64,000 nucleotides of DNA, from NCBI RefSeq assembly GCF_010727125.1, contig NZ_AP022564.1:1302001-1366000 (forward strand), written 5' to 3'. The DNA comes from Mycolicibacter terrae (lineage in GTDB: Bacteria; Actinomycetota; Actinomycetes; Mycobacteriales; Mycobacteriaceae). Made by a program: the position numbers and the translations under genes. The notes under the pieces are model-generated. The model searched no databases. It was not told where the DNA came from and was given only the letters and a program-made list of their open reading frames with translations. Positions 44,820 to 57,562 of the stretch are shown here, piece by piece (position 1 is the stretch's first letter; each line of letters begins with the position of its first letter).

Positions 44820-46028
44820 ATGTGTGCGGACCGTCGTGGCTTCGGCCCGGGCGTGCAACTGGCCCTGGCCACCTGGGTCTCGGTGATCTGTTTCTGGGCG
44901 TGGAATCTGATCGGCCCGCTGTCGACGCAGTACGCCGCGCAGATGAACCTGACCACCCTGACCCAGTCGCTGATGGTGGCGACCCCGATCCTGGTCGGCG
45001 CGCTGGGACGGATCGTCACCGGGCCGATGACCGACCGGCTGGGTGGGCGCACCATGTTCATCGCGGTGTCGCTCGCCTCGATCGCACCGGTGCTGGCGGT
45101 GGGTATCGCCGCCACGATCGGCTCGTATCTGCTTATGGTGGTGGCCGCGTTCTTCCTCGGGGTGGCCGGCACCGTGTTCGCGATCGGAATTCCGTTCGCC
45201 AACAACTGGTTTGCCCCGACTCGGCGCGGCTTCGCCACCGGGGTGTTCGGGATGGGCATGGCCGGCACCGCGGTGTCGGCCTTCTTCACCCCGCGGTTGG
45301 TGACATGGGTCGGCCTGTTCACCACCCACCTCATCGTCGCAGTCACCTTGGCGGCGACCGCGCTGCTGTGCGTCCTGGTGATGCGCAACGGGCCATACTT
45401 CGAGCCGAACGTCGCTCCGGTGGTGCCCAAGCTGCGGGCCGCTGCGAGACTCCGGGTCACCTGGGAGATGTCGCTGCTGTATGCCCTGGTGTTCGGCGGA
45501 TTCGTGGCGTTCAGCAGCTACCTGCCGATCTACATCAAGACGATCTATGAGTTCTCGCAGGTCGGAGCGGGGGAGCGCACTGCGGCGTTCGCGCTGGCGG
45601 CGGTGCTGGCCCGGCTGCTCGGGGGATCGCTGGCCGACCACATCGCGCCCAAGTACGTGGTGTTGGCCTCGCTGGCCGGTATCGCAGTGCAGACCCTGGT
45701 CTCGGTGTTCAAGCCGCCGGCCGACATCTGGTCTGGCCTGACGTTCCTGCCGCTGGCGGTGGCGCTCGGTATCGGCACCGGCGGGGTGTTCGCCTGGGTG
45801 GCGCGTCGCGCGCCGGCCGGCTCGGTCGGTTCGGTCACCGGGATCGTCGCGGCCTTCGGCGGCTTGGGCGGCTATTTCCCGCCGCTGGTGATGGGGGCGA
45901 CCTACGACCCGGTGCACAACAGCTACGCGGTGGGATTGTTGATGCTGGTCGCCACGGCGGTGATCCTGTTCATCTACACCGCGGTGTTCCTGCGCGCCCG
46001 CGAACCGGTAAACGCGCTACCGGCTTAG
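44820..46028 (+). CDS. MFS transporter (nitrate/nitrite NarK-like branch)
   Basis: The 402-residue protein has about 12 hydrophobic segments and the MFS motif-A-like loop GRIVTGPMTDRLGGR between helices 2 and 3. ALGIGTGGVFAWVARRAPAGSVGSVTGIV, in two parts, and GFATGVFGMGMAGTA resemble NarK-family anion transporters, whose conserved Gly-rich motifs line helices 5 and 11. Substrate specificity is not proven. The ATG at 44820 is preferred to TTG/GTG at 44805/44817. Followed 43 bases later by a DoxX-like gene. Confidence 0.85.
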   Translation: MCADRRGFGPGVQLALATWVSVICFWAWNLIGPLSTQYAAQMNLTTLTQSLMVATPILVGALGRIVTGPMTDRLGGRTMFIAVSLASIAPVLAVGIAATIGSYLLMVVAAFFLGVAGTVFAIGIPFANNWFAPTRRGFATGVFGMGMAGTAVSAFFTPRLVTWVGLFTTHLIVAVTLAATALLCVLVMRNGPYFEPNVAPVVPKLRAAARLRVTWEMSLLYALVFGGFVAFSSYLPIYIKTIYEFSQVGAGERTAAFALAAVLARLLGGSLADHIAPKYVVLASLAGIAVQTLVSVFKPPADIWSGLTFLPLAVALGIGTGGVFAWVARRAPAGSVGSVTGIVAAFGGLGGYFPPLVMGATYDPVHNSYAVGLLMLVATAVILFIYTAVFLRAREPVNALPA

Positions 46029-46071
46029 TGTTGCGCCAGGCGATCACTATTCGAATTAAGGAAGGCCACCG

Positions 46072-46479
46072 ATGACGACTCACACCGACCACACCAAGCG
46101 TTCCCGGACCTGGATCATCGGCGCCGTGATCACCGTCCTGCTCGGGCTGTTCTTCGCCTTCGACGCCATCCCGAAGATCGCCGGCATGAAATTCGCCCGC
46201 GAAGGCACCGAAGCGCTCGGCTTCTCCCCGGATAAGACCGCGGTCATCGGCTGGGTGCTGCTGGTGTGCCTGATCGTCTTCCTGATCCCCCGCACCGCGG
46301 TGCTGGGTGCATTGGGCCTGACCGCGTATCTGGGCGGGGCGGTGACGGTCAACCTGCTTACCGACAAGCCGTTGGCCGGTTTCGTGTTGTCCGGGGTGTA
46401 TGTCGGCGTGCTGCTGTGGATCGGGCTCATCCTGCGGCGGCCGGAGTTGCTGCGGGTGCTGGGGCTTCGACGCGAGTGA
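46072..46479 (+). CDS. DoxX-like integral membrane protein
   Basis: The 135-residue protein has four hydrophobic segments and the DoxX-like pattern FDAIPKIAGMKFAREGTEALGFSP after the first helix. Members are linked to thiol/redox balance or quinone-dependent oxidation at the membrane, but most are uncharacterised. AAGGAAGG lies 8 bases before the ATG. Convergent with the GntR gene, only 5 bases apart. Confidence 0.85.
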   Translation: MTTHTDHTKRSRTWIIGAVITVLLGLFFAFDAIPKIAGMKFAREGTEALGFSPDKTAVIGWVLLVCLIVFLIPRTAVLGALGLTAYLGGAVTVNLLTDKPLAGFVLSGVYVGVLLWIGLILRRPELLRVLGLRRE

Positions 46480-46484
46480 GGAGC

Positions 46485-47159
46485 TCAGCGGGCCGGCAAC
46501 TGGTCTAACAGTTCGTCGAGGAATCCACCCGCCTCGCGCCCGGCCGCCTCGACGTCGCCCGCGACGATCGCCTCCAGCAAGCCCCGGTGCCGGATCTGGT
46601 CCGCCTGCACCGGTTTTCCGCTCGTCGTGGCCACGCTGGCGATGACCACTTCGGTGAGCCCGCAGTACAGCTCGGCCAACACCGGGTTGTGCGAGGAGCG
46701 GACCACGGCGCGGTGGAAATCGGTGTCCGCCCGGGCGAAGTCCTCATCTCGACCCTGTTGCTGGTGACCGTCGCGGCGCTCCAGCAGTGCGCGCAACTCG
46801 GCCAGGTCTTCGTCGGTGCGGGCGACGGCGGCCAGCCGTGCCCCCTCGACCTCCAGGCAACGCCGCACCTGCAACACGTCGCGCAGCTCAGAGCCGCACA
46901 ACCGACGCACGGCGCCGGACACCTCGCTGGTGGCCCGCACGTAGGTCCCGTCGCCCTGACGGACCTCCAGAATGCCGGCGTGGGCCAGCGCCCGGACCGC
47001 CTCACGCACGGTGTTGCGGCCGACCCCGAGCGCCTCGGCGAGTTCCGGTTCGGGGGGGATTCGAGAATCGACTGGCCATTCCCCGCCGGTCACCGAGGCC
47101 CGGAGCTGGTCAATCACCTGATCGACCAGGCACGTGCGGCGGGTGGTGATTAACGGCAC
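46485..47159 (-). CDS. GntR-family regulator (FCD subgroup)
   Basis: The 224-residue protein has a winged helix (LVDQVIDQLRASVTGGEWPV, then VGRNTVREAVRALAHAGILEV) and the FCD ligand domain with conserved metal-site pieces DTDFHRAVVRSSHN and RHRGLLEAI. GTG start with GGGAGGA upstream. It is divergent from the CynX-like MFS transporter with inverted repeats between them, so that transporter is its likely target. Confidence 0.88.
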   Translation of the reverse strand: MPLITTRRTCLVDQVIDQLRASVTGGEWPVDSRIPPEPELAEALGVGRNTVREAVRALAHAGILEVRQGDGTYVRATSEVSGAVRRLCGSELRDVLQVRRCLEVEGARLAAVARTDEDLAELRALLERRDGHQQQGRDEDFARADTDFHRAVVRSSHNPVLAELYCGLTEVVIASVATTSGKPVQADQIRHRGLLEAIVAGDVEAAGREAGGFLDELLDQLPAR

Positions 47160-47172
47160 AGCATCCTCCCGT

Positions 47173-47199
47173 CATCCAATCATCGGATGTATGTCATCC
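47173..47199. promoter_or_regulatory. Candidate GntR operator
   Basis: GGATG-TATGT-CATCC is a perfect inverted repeat at 47185-47199. A further CATCC arm at 47173-47177 could also pair with the GGATG. It lies in the 48-base divergent gap and would overlap both promoters. Confidence 0.45.
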
Positions 47200-47207
47200 T
47201 ACTTTAG

Positions 47208-48461
47208 GTGACCCGCGCAGCCCGCACCGAAAGACTCGGCCAGTACGAGCGTGACCTCGAACTGGAGCTCGAGGGCGCCGCCGAGTTCCGGCCTGCGACG
47301 ATGGCAGCCGGCGGCGCCCTGCTGACCGTCGCGGTGGTGTTGACCGCGCTGAACCTCCGCCCTGCCATCACCAGCGTGGGCCCGCTGCTCCCGGAGATGC
47401 GGGGAGCCTTGGGCGCCTCGGACACCTGGGCCGGTGTCCTGACCACCCTGCCCGGTCTGTGCTTCGCGGCAGCCGGCCTCGCCGCGCCGTGGTTGTCCCG
47501 ACGGATCGGATTGGCCCGTACCGTTTCGGCAGCGCTGCTCACACTTGTTGCCGGACTGCTGATCCGGGTCTGCGATGGCGCCTTGGTCGTGCTCGGCGGA
47601 ACACTGATCGCGACCGCCGGAATCGCGTTGATCAACGTGCTGATCCCGGTGATCATCCGCGGATCCTTCCCGGCGCAGGTCGGGCTGATGACCGGGATCT
47701 ACACCGCGGCGCTACAAGGGGGAGGAGCACTGGGCTCCGCGGTCACCCCGATGCTGGACGACGCGCTGGGAGGCTGGCGATCGGCGCTGGGCGCGTGGAG
47801 TGCGCTGGCGCTGCTGGCGCTGGCGGCATGGGTGGTGGGGGCCCGCGGATTCGATCGGCCCGGCACCACCGCACCCGCGGCCGCGACGAAAGGCCGATCG
47901 CTGTTGCGCAGCAAGCTGGCCTGGACCGTCACCTTGTTCTTCGGCACCCAGTCGTTCCTCGCCTACGTGGTGCTGGGCTGGCTACCCGAGGTGCTGATCG
48001 ACAACGGCACAAGCGAAACGCGCGCGGGCCTGCTGCTCGGCCTGATCTCGCTGATCGCCGTGCCGATCAGCCTGATCGTCTCGCCGCTGGCCGCCCGCCG
48101 CGACAGCCAAAGCGGATGGATCGTCGGACTGGGAACGCTCGGCATGACCGGCATGGTCGGTCTGCTGATCGCGCCCGCGGCCGCACCGCTGTTGTGGAGC
48201 GTACTGGTGGGGCTGGGGATGAGCGTTTTCTCGTTGGCGCTCACCGTGATTGCGCTACGTGCCCGCGATACGCAGGACACCGTGAGCCTGTCGGGGATGG
48301 CGCAGGGTTTCGGCTACCTGCTCGCCGGCGTCGGCCCGTTCATGTTCGGTCTGTTGCACCACGCCAGCGGTGGATGGACCGTGCCGTGGCTGATGATGCT
48401 CGCCGTCTATCTGGTGCAGACGTCGGCGGGCGCACTGGCCGGGCGCAACCGTTACGTCTAG
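47208..48461 (+). CDS. MFS transporter, CynX/NimT (cyanate permease-like) family
   Basis: The 417-residue protein has 12 predicted helices and the family start, VVLTALNLRPAITSVGPLLPEM. GIALINVLIPVIIRGSFPAQVG and GLMTGIYTAALQGGGALGSA are also typical of CynX/NimT transporters, which export or import small polar molecules such as cyanate or nitroimidazoles. The GTG at 47208 has no ribosome site; leaderless initiation is possible. Probably controlled by the divergent GntR protein. It ends 7 bases before the convergent adhC stop. Confidence 0.87.
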   Translation: MTRAARTERLGQYERDLELELEGAAEFRPATMAAGGALLTVAVVLTALNLRPAITSVGPLLPEMRGALGASDTWAGVLTTLPGLCFAAAGLAAPWLSRRIGLARTVSAALLTLVAGLLIRVCDGALVVLGGTLIATAGIALINVLIPVIIRGSFPAQVGLMTGIYTAALQGGGALGSAVTPMLDDALGGWRSALGAWSALALLALAAWVVGARGFDRPGTTAPAAATKGRSLLRSKLAWTVTLFFGTQSFLAYVVLGWLPEVLIDNGTSETRAGLLLGLISLIAVPISLIVSPLAARRDSQSGWIVGLGTLGMTGMVGLLIAPAAAPLLWSVLVGLGMSVFSLALTVIALRARDTQDTVSLSGMAQGFGYLLAGVGPFMFGLLHHASGGWTVPWLMMLAVYLVQTSAGALAGRNRYV

Positions 48462-48468
48462 CGCCGGC

Positions 48469-49521
48469 TCAGGGCTGCCGCAACGACGCGGTGTCGATGA
48501 CGAACCGGTAGCGCACGTCTGAGGCGAGCACCCGCTCGTAGGCGGTGTTGATGTAATCCGGTTCGATCACCTCGATCTCGGGGCGCACGCCGTGCTCGGC
48601 GCAGAAGTTCAGCATCTCCTGCGTCTCGGCGATCCCGCCGATCAACGACCCCGACACGCTGCGTCGCATCCTGACCAGGGGGCCCGGCGGTACCGCCAGG
48701 GCTTTCTCCGGCATGCCCAGCTCGACCAGGCTGCCGTCCAGGGTGAGCAGCCCCAGGTACGCACCCAGGTCCAGGCTCGCCGAGACGGTGTTCAGGACGA
48801 CGTCGAAGGTGCCGCGCAACTTCTTGAACGTCGCGGGGTCGCTGGTGGCGTAGTAATGCTCGGCGCCCAACCGCAGCCCGTCCTCCATCTTCTTCAGCGA
48901 CTGGGACAGCACGGTGACCTCGGCACCCATCGCGGTTGCGAGCTTGACGGCCATGTGGCCCAGACCGCCCAGACCGACGACGGCAATTCGCTTGCCGGGA
49001 CCGACATTCCAGTGGCGCAGCGGCGAGTAGGTGGTGACGCCGGCGCACAGCAGCGGCGCGGCGGCATCGAGCGGAATCTCATCCGGGATGCTCAGCACAT
49101 AGTTCTCGTCGACGACGATCGCGCCGCTGTAGCCACCCTGGGTGGGCTGGCCGTCACGGCCGACGCCGGCGTAGGTGCCGACCATGCCGCCGCCGGTGCA
49201 GTACTGCTCGAGGCCGGCTTGGCAGCTGGGGCACTCGCGGCACGAGTCGACGAAGCAGCCGACGCCGACGCGGTCGCCGATCTTGAACTTGGTGACATCC
49301 GCGCCGACCGCGGTCACCACGCCGGCGATCTCATGTCCGGGCACGACTGGGTATTGCGGGCGGCCCCACTCGGCCTTGACGGTGTGGATGTCGGAGTGGC
49401 AGATACCGGCGAAAGCGATATCGAAAGCGACGTCGTGCGGACCCGGGTCCCGGCGGGTGATGGTGGTCTTGGTCAGGGGGTCGGTCGGCGACGTGGCGGC
49501 ATAAGCGGAAACGGTGCTCAT
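48469..49521 (-). CDS. adhC: NADP-dependent zinc alcohol dehydrogenase
   Basis: The 350-residue enzyme has the catalytic zinc ligands in GICHSDIHT and [12 protein letters not shown], the structural zinc Cys cluster [15 protein letters not shown], and the cofactor motif [13 protein letters not shown]. It belongs to the CAD/YahK-like subgroup and matches AdhC (Rv3045) beside fecB in M. tuberculosis. It reduces aliphatic and aromatic aldehydes. The ATG at 49521 has AGAGAG upstream; a CTAGGC/GCCTAG inverted repeat lies further upstream. Confidence 0.94.
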   Translation of the reverse strand: MSTVSAYAATSPTDPLTKTTITRRDPGPHDVAFDIAFAGICHSDIHTVKAEWGRPQYPVVPGHEIAGVVTAVGADVTKFKIGDRVGVGCFVDSCRECPSCQAGLEQYCTGGGMVGTYAGVGRDGQPTQGGYSGAIVVDENYVLSIPDEIPLDAAAPLLCAGVTTYSPLRHWNVGPGKRIAVVGLGGLGHMAVKLATAMGAEVTVLSQSLKKMEDGLRLGAEHYYATSDPATFKKLRGTFDVVLNTVSASLDLGAYLGLLTLDGSLVELGMPEKALAVPPGPLVRMRRSVSGSLIGGIAETQEMLNFCAEHGVRPEIEVIEPDYINTAYERVLASDVRYRFVIDTASLRQP

Positions 49522-49543
49522 CGGTGATATCTCTCTTTACAAA

Positions 49544-49566
49544 CTAGGCGTTCTTATATAGCCTAG
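49544..49566. promoter_or_regulatory. Inverted repeat in the adhC promoter
   Basis: CTAGGC (49544-49549) and GCCTAG (49561-49566) are separated by 11 AT-rich bases. On the minus strand these include TATATAAG, a likely -10 region. The position, 23-45 bases before adhC, suits a repressor site. Confidence 0.45.
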
Positions 49567-49654
49567 CGAAGTAATTTGTGCAGTGGTCGTCCGTTCCTCG
49601 TCCAGGCGCAATGGCGACGCCTGTTTGCCCAGGGTGTGGGGGGTTCCGGGACTG

Positions 49655-51247
49655 TTACGTAATCTTTGACACATCCCGCTGCGGTTCGACGTGCCGGGGG
49701 TTCGATCTGCGGCTGGTGATCAGAGCGATACGGGCTGCCCCACGCAGGATCCATGGTGTCTGCCGTGCCATCACGGCTACGGCCCGGTCCGAGCGGCGCA
49801 TCGAGGCCTGCGGGCCGGGGGTCGGCGTCGAGGCCAGTTCGGCCTCGGCTGATCCGGCTGCCGGGCCGTTGCGATCGATGGCAAGGAGTTGCCAGGTGCC
49901 GGGAACGCCGCGAAGCTCCACGCTACCGCGGTCCTCGAAGCCCGTGCCCGAGCCGACGACGAGATCGCGCACGGTGCGCGACACCAGAATCTCGCCCGCG
50001 CCGGCCTGGCCGACGATCCGCGCCGCGATGTGCACGGCCATCCCGGCGATGTCGTTGTCGATCAGTTCGCATTCACCGGTGTGGATACCGACCCGGATCT
50101 CGATGCCTAGTGCGTCGGCGTCGGTCTGCAACGCCTCGGCGCAGCGGATCGCCTGCGTCGGGCCGTCGAACGTGGCGAGGTGACCGTCGCCGGTGCTCTT
50201 CACCACCGCGCCGCTAAATCGCTCCGTGAGTTCGGCGGTGATTTCACCAAAGCGCTGCAGCACCGCTCGCCACCGCTCGTCGCCGGTCGCCGCGGCGTGT
50301 TGCGTCGAAGCGACGATGTCGGTGAACAAAACGGTGCGCAATGCGCGATGTGACTGTGCCGGCGCCGCATGGCCACCGGTGAGAAACTCTTCGACCTCCG
50401 CCAGGATCTTGTCCGGCTCGGTCAGAAAGGGGGCGTGGTCCACGCCCTCAACCTCCAGGTATCGCGCTCCGGGGATATGTGCGGCGAGATACCGGCCGCC
50501 CTGAACCGGCACCGCGTTGTCCTCGCGGGCATGGATGACCAGGGTCGGCGCGGTGAGCGTCGGCAGGATCGGCCGCACGTCGATCAGAAACGCCGCTTCA
50601 AAGGAGGCCCGCGCCATTCCCGGGCTCGCACACATGCGCTCGCACATCGCGAGCTGGCGTAGCGACCGGACCGATGGCGAACTGATGCTGGCTGTCTCGC
50701 CGTTTCCCCACCCGGAGCGCACCGTGCGGCCGGCTTGCTGGAAGCGGGCGAGCTGAGCGATCGAGGGCGTGTAGTCCTCGCCCAGCTCGGCGAGGAAGCG
50801 CGCCCGCAGCTCGGCCGGGTCTCGGTCCAAGTCGTCCCAGTCCTCGAAGCCCCAATAGGGAACCGTGCCGGACAGGATTAGCGCCCTGGTTCGCGTCGGC
50901 CAGGTTGCCGCGAACATGATGGCTACCGGTCCACCGTCGCTCAGTCCGCACATGACGGCCTGTCCGAAGCCGACCGTGTCCATGACCGCCTCGATCTCGG
51001 CCGCGCGCTCCTCCAGCGTACGAACTTTCGGTACCGGGTCCGACAGCCCGACCCCGGCCTTGTCGAACCAGGCAACGCGACAGAAGGTTCCGAGCTGGTC
51101 AACGAACGCTTTGAATTGGGGGAGGGTCCAGGCCAGCTCGACGTGGGTCACGAACGGCCCGACGATGACCAGCTCGATCGGCCCATCGCCGAACAGCTGA
51201 TAGGCCAGGCTGAGATCGCCACACTTGGCGTATGACGTTTCCGGCAC
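49655..51247 (-). CDS. Alpha/beta-hydrolase fused to class III adenylate cyclase (LipJ-like)
   Basis: The 530-residue protein has two catalytic parts. The hydrolase (about 1-300) shows CGLSDGGPVA as the nucleophile elbow and EGVDHAPFL with the catalytic His. The cyclase (about 310-470) has LFTDIVAST with the first metal Asp, VVKSTGDGHLATF with the second, and GMAVHIAARI. M. tuberculosis LipJ (Rv1900c) has the same order. An extra C-terminal tail of about 55 residues is rich in Arg/Pro. The GTG at 51247 matches the homologue start region (SYAKCGDLSLAYQ). Confidence 0.87.
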   Translation of the reverse strand: MPETSYAKCGDLSLAYQLFGDGPIELVIVGPFVTHVELAWTLPQFKAFVDQLGTFCRVAWFDKAGVGLSDPVPKVRTLEERAAEIEAVMDTVGFGQAVMCGLSDGGPVAIMFAATWPTRTRALILSGTVPYWGFEDWDDLDRDPAELRARFLAELGEDYTPSIAQLARFQQAGRTVRSGWGNGETASISSPSVRSLRQLAMCERMCASPGMARASFEAAFLIDVRPILPTLTAPTLVIHAREDNAVPVQGGRYLAAHIPGARYLEVEGVDHAPFLTEPDKILAEVEEFLTGGHAAPAQSHRALRTVLFTDIVASTQHAAATGDERWRAVLQRFGEITAELTERFSGAVVKSTGDGHLATFDGPTQAIRCAEALQTDADALGIEIRVGIHTGECELIDNDIAGMAVHIAARIVGQAGAGEILVSRTVRDLVVGSGTGFEDRGSVELRGVPGTWQLLAIDRNGPAAGSAEAELASTPTPGPQASMRRSDRAVAVMARQTPWILRGAARIALITSRRSNPRHVEPQRDVSKIT

Positions 51248-51445
51248 GGAATGAGCGTACTGCGGCCCGGGTTTGCCGTCGCCGAAAACGGAGCGGCCAG
51301 ACACTACACAGATCACCCCGAGGGTCGCCGGCCCTGACGGGACGCGTCAGCGGAAGGAAAGCCTTGCGATGCAGTAGGTTTCCGCTACTTGCACCAGGAA
51401 AGAGGTGCTCGTCAGCGAATGCGTAACGCATTGCTGTGAAGTTGA

Positions 51446-51616
51446 GCGATAAGGCTGAGAGTTCGCTGCAATGTCGACGGTGATGCAATTTTCGATGCGC
51501 AACGGGCCGAGAAACAGCGCGACGAGGTCTATGCCGCGCAGAGCCGCATCGCCGAACAGCTGCGGGTGCTCTCAGCCGAACTGCGGCAGCGGATCGCGCA
51601 GCGGCCGCTCAGTTGA
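51446..51616 (+). pseudogene. Possible gene remnant (C-terminal helix)
   Basis: A frame open from 51446 to the TGA at 51614 has no usual start codon, yet from about 51488 it has strongly GC-biased third positions and encodes a helical peptide (RAEKQRDEVYAAQSRIAEQ). It ends 5 bases into the 3' end of fecB on the opposite strand. It may be the tail of a deleted gene. The remaining gap (51248-51445) shows no gene. Confidence 0.35.
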
Positions 51617-52688
51617 TCGGCGCGTTCACCCAGCGCAGGTCGTCGACCACTCCGCGGGCCGCGATCGGTCCCTGCCCGGTCTGCCACACCTCGTTGTTCA
51701 CCACGAACACCCGGCTGTCGCGGTTGGCCCCCAGCCGGCGCCAGGAGACGCTGTCGAACACCGTGGCCGCTCGCGCCTTGGCCGCCGGCGAGGCGAACGA
51801 CACGTAGACGATGTCACCGTCGGCCGCCGAGAAGTCCGCGCGGCCGCCCAGATCGCCGTCGCCCGCGGCGATCTCGAGGTAGGGCTGGTCGGTGAACCGC
51901 TGCGCCGGCGGCCGGTCCACCCCGACCGCCTTGAGCACACTGGCAGCAAAGTTGGCCGCCCCGTACACCCGCACGCCGTTGTCGGTGAGCTGCACCACCG
52001 AGGCCTGGAAGTGGGTGGCGTCGCCGGTCTCGCCGGTGGCATCGGCCTTCTCACTGAAGCTGCCGAGCACCTCGTCGGCGGCGCCGCTGCGCGCGGTCGC
52101 GGCGCCGACCCCGCGCAGGTTGTCCTCCCATGCTGCGCCCGGCGCCCCGGTGAACACGGTGGGGGCGATCGAGGCCAGCTCGGCATATCCCGGCGTCAGG
52201 CCCTGTGCCCCCAGGATGAGATCCGGGCGCAATGCGGCGATGGCACCGGTGTCGGGATTGCTGCGGGTGCCCACGGCCGGCAGGCCGTGCACCACGGCGC
52301 CCAGGTACGAGGGCTGGCTCTCCGAGCCGTCCGGTAGCGCGGCCCCGACGATGCGGGACTGCAGGCCCAGGGCGCACAGCGCATCGAGCTGATCACCGGA
52401 GAGCACCACGATGCGCTCCGCTTCCTCGGGCACCTCGGTACTCGGTGGCTCCACCCCGTCCGCGTTGTGCACCGATCGCATCGGTGGCCCCGGGTCGGCA
52501 CGGGCCGGCTCGGGAGCGCAGGACTCGTCGGGGCGGCGGTCGTTGCCGAGCACACCCGCCCCGGCGACCATGGTCGTGGTGGTGGACGTCGGCGCCGTTT
52601 CCGGGTCCTGACCCGAGCAACCCGAGGCCGTGATCAGCATCACGGTCAGTGCTACCGCCGACACCGCCCGCCGGTTCGCCCTGGTCAC
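51609..52688 (-). CDS. fecB: FecB-like periplasmic-binding lipoprotein
   Basis: The 359-residue lipoprotein has the lipobox ITASGC with the acylated Cys at residue 24 and a Thr-rich linker. The TroA/FecB fold follows: [18 protein letters not shown], then [13 protein letters not shown], then [18 protein letters not shown]. The same length as I recall for Rv3044. FecB-type proteins bind iron-siderophore or haem complexes at the outer face of the membrane; mycobacterial FecB has been linked to haem and envelope integrity. GTG start. Divergent from ctaD. Confidence 0.92.
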   Translation of the reverse strand: MTRANRRAVSAVALTVMLITASGCSGQDPETAPTSTTTTMVAGAGVLGNDRRPDESCAPEPARADPGPPMRSVHNADGVEPPSTEVPEEAERIVVLSGDQLDALCALGLQSRIVGAALPDGSESQPSYLGAVVHGLPAVGTRSNPDTGAIAALRPDLILGAQGLTPGYAELASIAPTVFTGAPGAAWEDNLRGVGAATARSGAADEVLGSFSEKADATGETGDATHFQASVVQLTDNGVRVYGAANFAASVLKAVGVDRPPAQRFTDQPYLEIAAGDGDLGGRADFSAADGDIVYVSFASPAAKARAATVFDSVSWRRLGANRDSRVFVVNNEVWQTGQGPIAARGVVDDLRWVNAPIN

Positions 52689-52823
52689 GCGGTGACGTTA
52701 ACACCCGCGCGCAGCCAGCCCCACGAGGAGACGAATACGACAGTTTGTAGGAGGGCTATACCGGCGGGGCGATGGCCGGGGTTAGGATTCGACCCAAGTC
52801 CCGGGATGCCCATGTTTGGAGGA

Positions 52824-55836
<3,013 letters not shown>

Positions 55837-55892
55837 TCGGCTAGCGGCACCCGGTCGGTTGCTACGAGGTCGGGGTACGGCACCATAGGGCC

Positions 55893-56747
55893 GTGCCCGA
55901 CACCGGACGCCCCGGCCCCCTCGCAGCGGCCGACCAAGATCTGCTGATCCACTTCGAGGGCGTTTCGCTGTGCCGTGACGGGCGCTCCCTGGTGGGCCCG
56001 CTGGACTGGTCGGTCGAACTCGACGAACGCTGGGTCATCATCGGGCCCAACGGCGCCGGCAAGACGTCGCTGCTGCGGATCGCCGCCGCCACCGAACATC
56101 CGTCTTCGGGCGCGGCCTTTGTGCTCGGCGAGCAGCTGGGCCGGGTCGACACCACCGAACTGCGTGCCCGAGTCGGATTGAGCTCCTCGGCACTGGCGCA
56201 GCGGATTCCGGGCAACGAGACCGTCCTCGACCTGGTCATCTCGGCCGGTTATGCGGTGCTGGGACGGTGGCGGGAACGCTATGACGCCGTCGACCACGAC
56301 CGGGCGGTGGACCTGCTGGAAAGCCTGGGCGCCGAACACCTGGCCGACCGCACCTACGGGACGCTGTCCGAGGGGGAGCGCAAGCGGGTGCTGATCGCCC
56401 GTGCGCTGATGACCGATCCCGAGTTGCTGTTGCTCGACGAGCCGGCGGCCGGCCTCGACCTGGGTGGCCGTGAGGAATTGGTGGCCCGGCTGGCCGATCT
56501 GGCCGCCGACCCGGACGCACCGGCGACGGTGCTGGTCACCCATCACGTCGAGGAGATTCCGCTCGGATTCAGTCACTGCCTGCTGCTGGCCGAGGGCCGC
56601 CCCGTCGCCGCAGGCCTGCTCGGCGACGTGCTGACCGCCGAGAACCTGTCCGCCGCATTCGGGCAGTCGATCTCATTGGACGTCATCGACGGGCGGTACT
56701 TCGCGCGCCGGACCCGCGGCCGCGCAGCCCATCGGAGGCGCGCATGA
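55893..56747 (+). CDS. ABC transporter ATP-binding protein (Rv3041c-like)
   Basis: The 284-residue ATPase has Walker A IIGPNGAGKTSLL, the signature GTLSEGERKRVLIARAL, Walker B ELLLLDEPAAGLD and the switch His in LVTHHVEEI. No membrane subunit is encoded nearby, so it may act in an orphan ModF-like or energy-coupling role. GTG start at 55893. Its end overlaps the Nudix gene by 4 bases (ATGA), giving coupled translation. Confidence 0.9.
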   Translation: MPDTGRPGPLAAADQDLLIHFEGVSLCRDGRSLVGPLDWSVELDERWVIIGPNGAGKTSLLRIAAATEHPSSGAAFVLGEQLGRVDTTELRARVGLSSSALAQRIPGNETVLDLVISAGYAVLGRWRERYDAVDHDRAVDLLESLGAEHLADRTYGTLSEGERKRVLIARALMTDPELLLLDEPAAGLDLGGREELVARLADLAADPDAPATVLVTHHVEEIPLGFSHCLLLAEGRPVAAGLLGDVLTAENLSAAFGQSISLDVIDGRYFARRTRGRAAHRRRA

Positions 56748-57562
56748 GCGCCGCCCAGCCGCCGCCGCTGCCGACCCGGCCCGCCGCGACGGTGATGTTG
56801 GTGCGCGACGGGGACAGCGGGAACGGCCCGCTGGATGTGTTCCTGATGCGCCGTCACGCCGCCATGGAGTTCGCCGCCGGGGTGATGGTGTTTCCCGGCG
56901 GCGGGGTCGACGACCGCGACCGCAGCGCCGAGGTCGCCTGGTTCGGGCCGGAACCGTCCTGGTGGGCCCAGCGCTTCGGCGTCGAGATCGACCTGGCGGC
57001 GGCGCTGGTGTGCGCGGCGGTGCGGGAGACCTTCGAGGAGTCCGGCGTGTTGTTCGCCGGCCCCGCCGACGACTCGCAGCGCGTCGTCGCCGATGCGTCG
57101 GTGTATGCGGACGCCCGCCGCGCACTGGCGGTCGGCGAACTGTCGTTCGCCGACTTTCTGCGCACCGAGAACCTGGTGTTGCACGCCGAACTGTTGCGGC
57201 CGTGGGCGAACTGGGTGACGCCCGAGGCCGAGCGCACCCGCCGTTACGACACCTACTTCTTCGTCGCGGGACTCCCGCTCGGTCAGCGCGCCGACGGTGA
57301 CAACACCGAGTCCGACCACGCCGGCTGGGTGACTCCCGAAGCCGCGATCGAGGACTTCGCGACCGGGCGCAGCTTTCTGCTGCCGCCGACCTGGACCCAG
57401 CTGGATTCGCTGGTCGGCCGCAGCGTGCAGGACGTGTTGGCGCTGGAACGCCAGATCGTGGTGACGCAACCGACGATGGCTCGGCACGGCGACAACTGGG
57501 AGATCGAATTCTTCGACTCGACGCGCTACAACGAGGCGCGCGGCACGCGGTGGCCCGGATGA
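56744..57562 (+). CDS. Nudix hydrolase (Rv3040c-like)
   Basis: The 272-residue protein has a Nudix box split around a long insert: [13 protein letters not shown] followed later by [14 protein letters not shown], containing the RExxEE metal site. Such long-insert versions resemble the NUDT19/RP2 branch, which hydrolyses CoA derivatives. That fits the neighbouring enoyl-CoA hydratase. It overlaps the upstream ABC gene and the downstream echA17 gene by 4 bases each. Confidence 0.87.
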   Translation: MSAAQPPPLPTRPAATVMLVRDGDSGNGPLDVFLMRRHAAMEFAAGVMVFPGGGVDDRDRSAEVAWFGPEPSWWAQRFGVEIDLAAALVCAAVRETFEESGVLFAGPADDSQRVVADASVYADARRALAVGELSFADFLRTENLVLHAELLRPWANWVTPEAERTRRYDTYFFVAGLPLGQRADGDNTESDHAGWVTPEAAIEDFATGRSFLLPPTWTQLDSLVGRSVQDVLALERQIVVTQPTMARHGDNWEIEFFDSTRYNEARGTRWPG

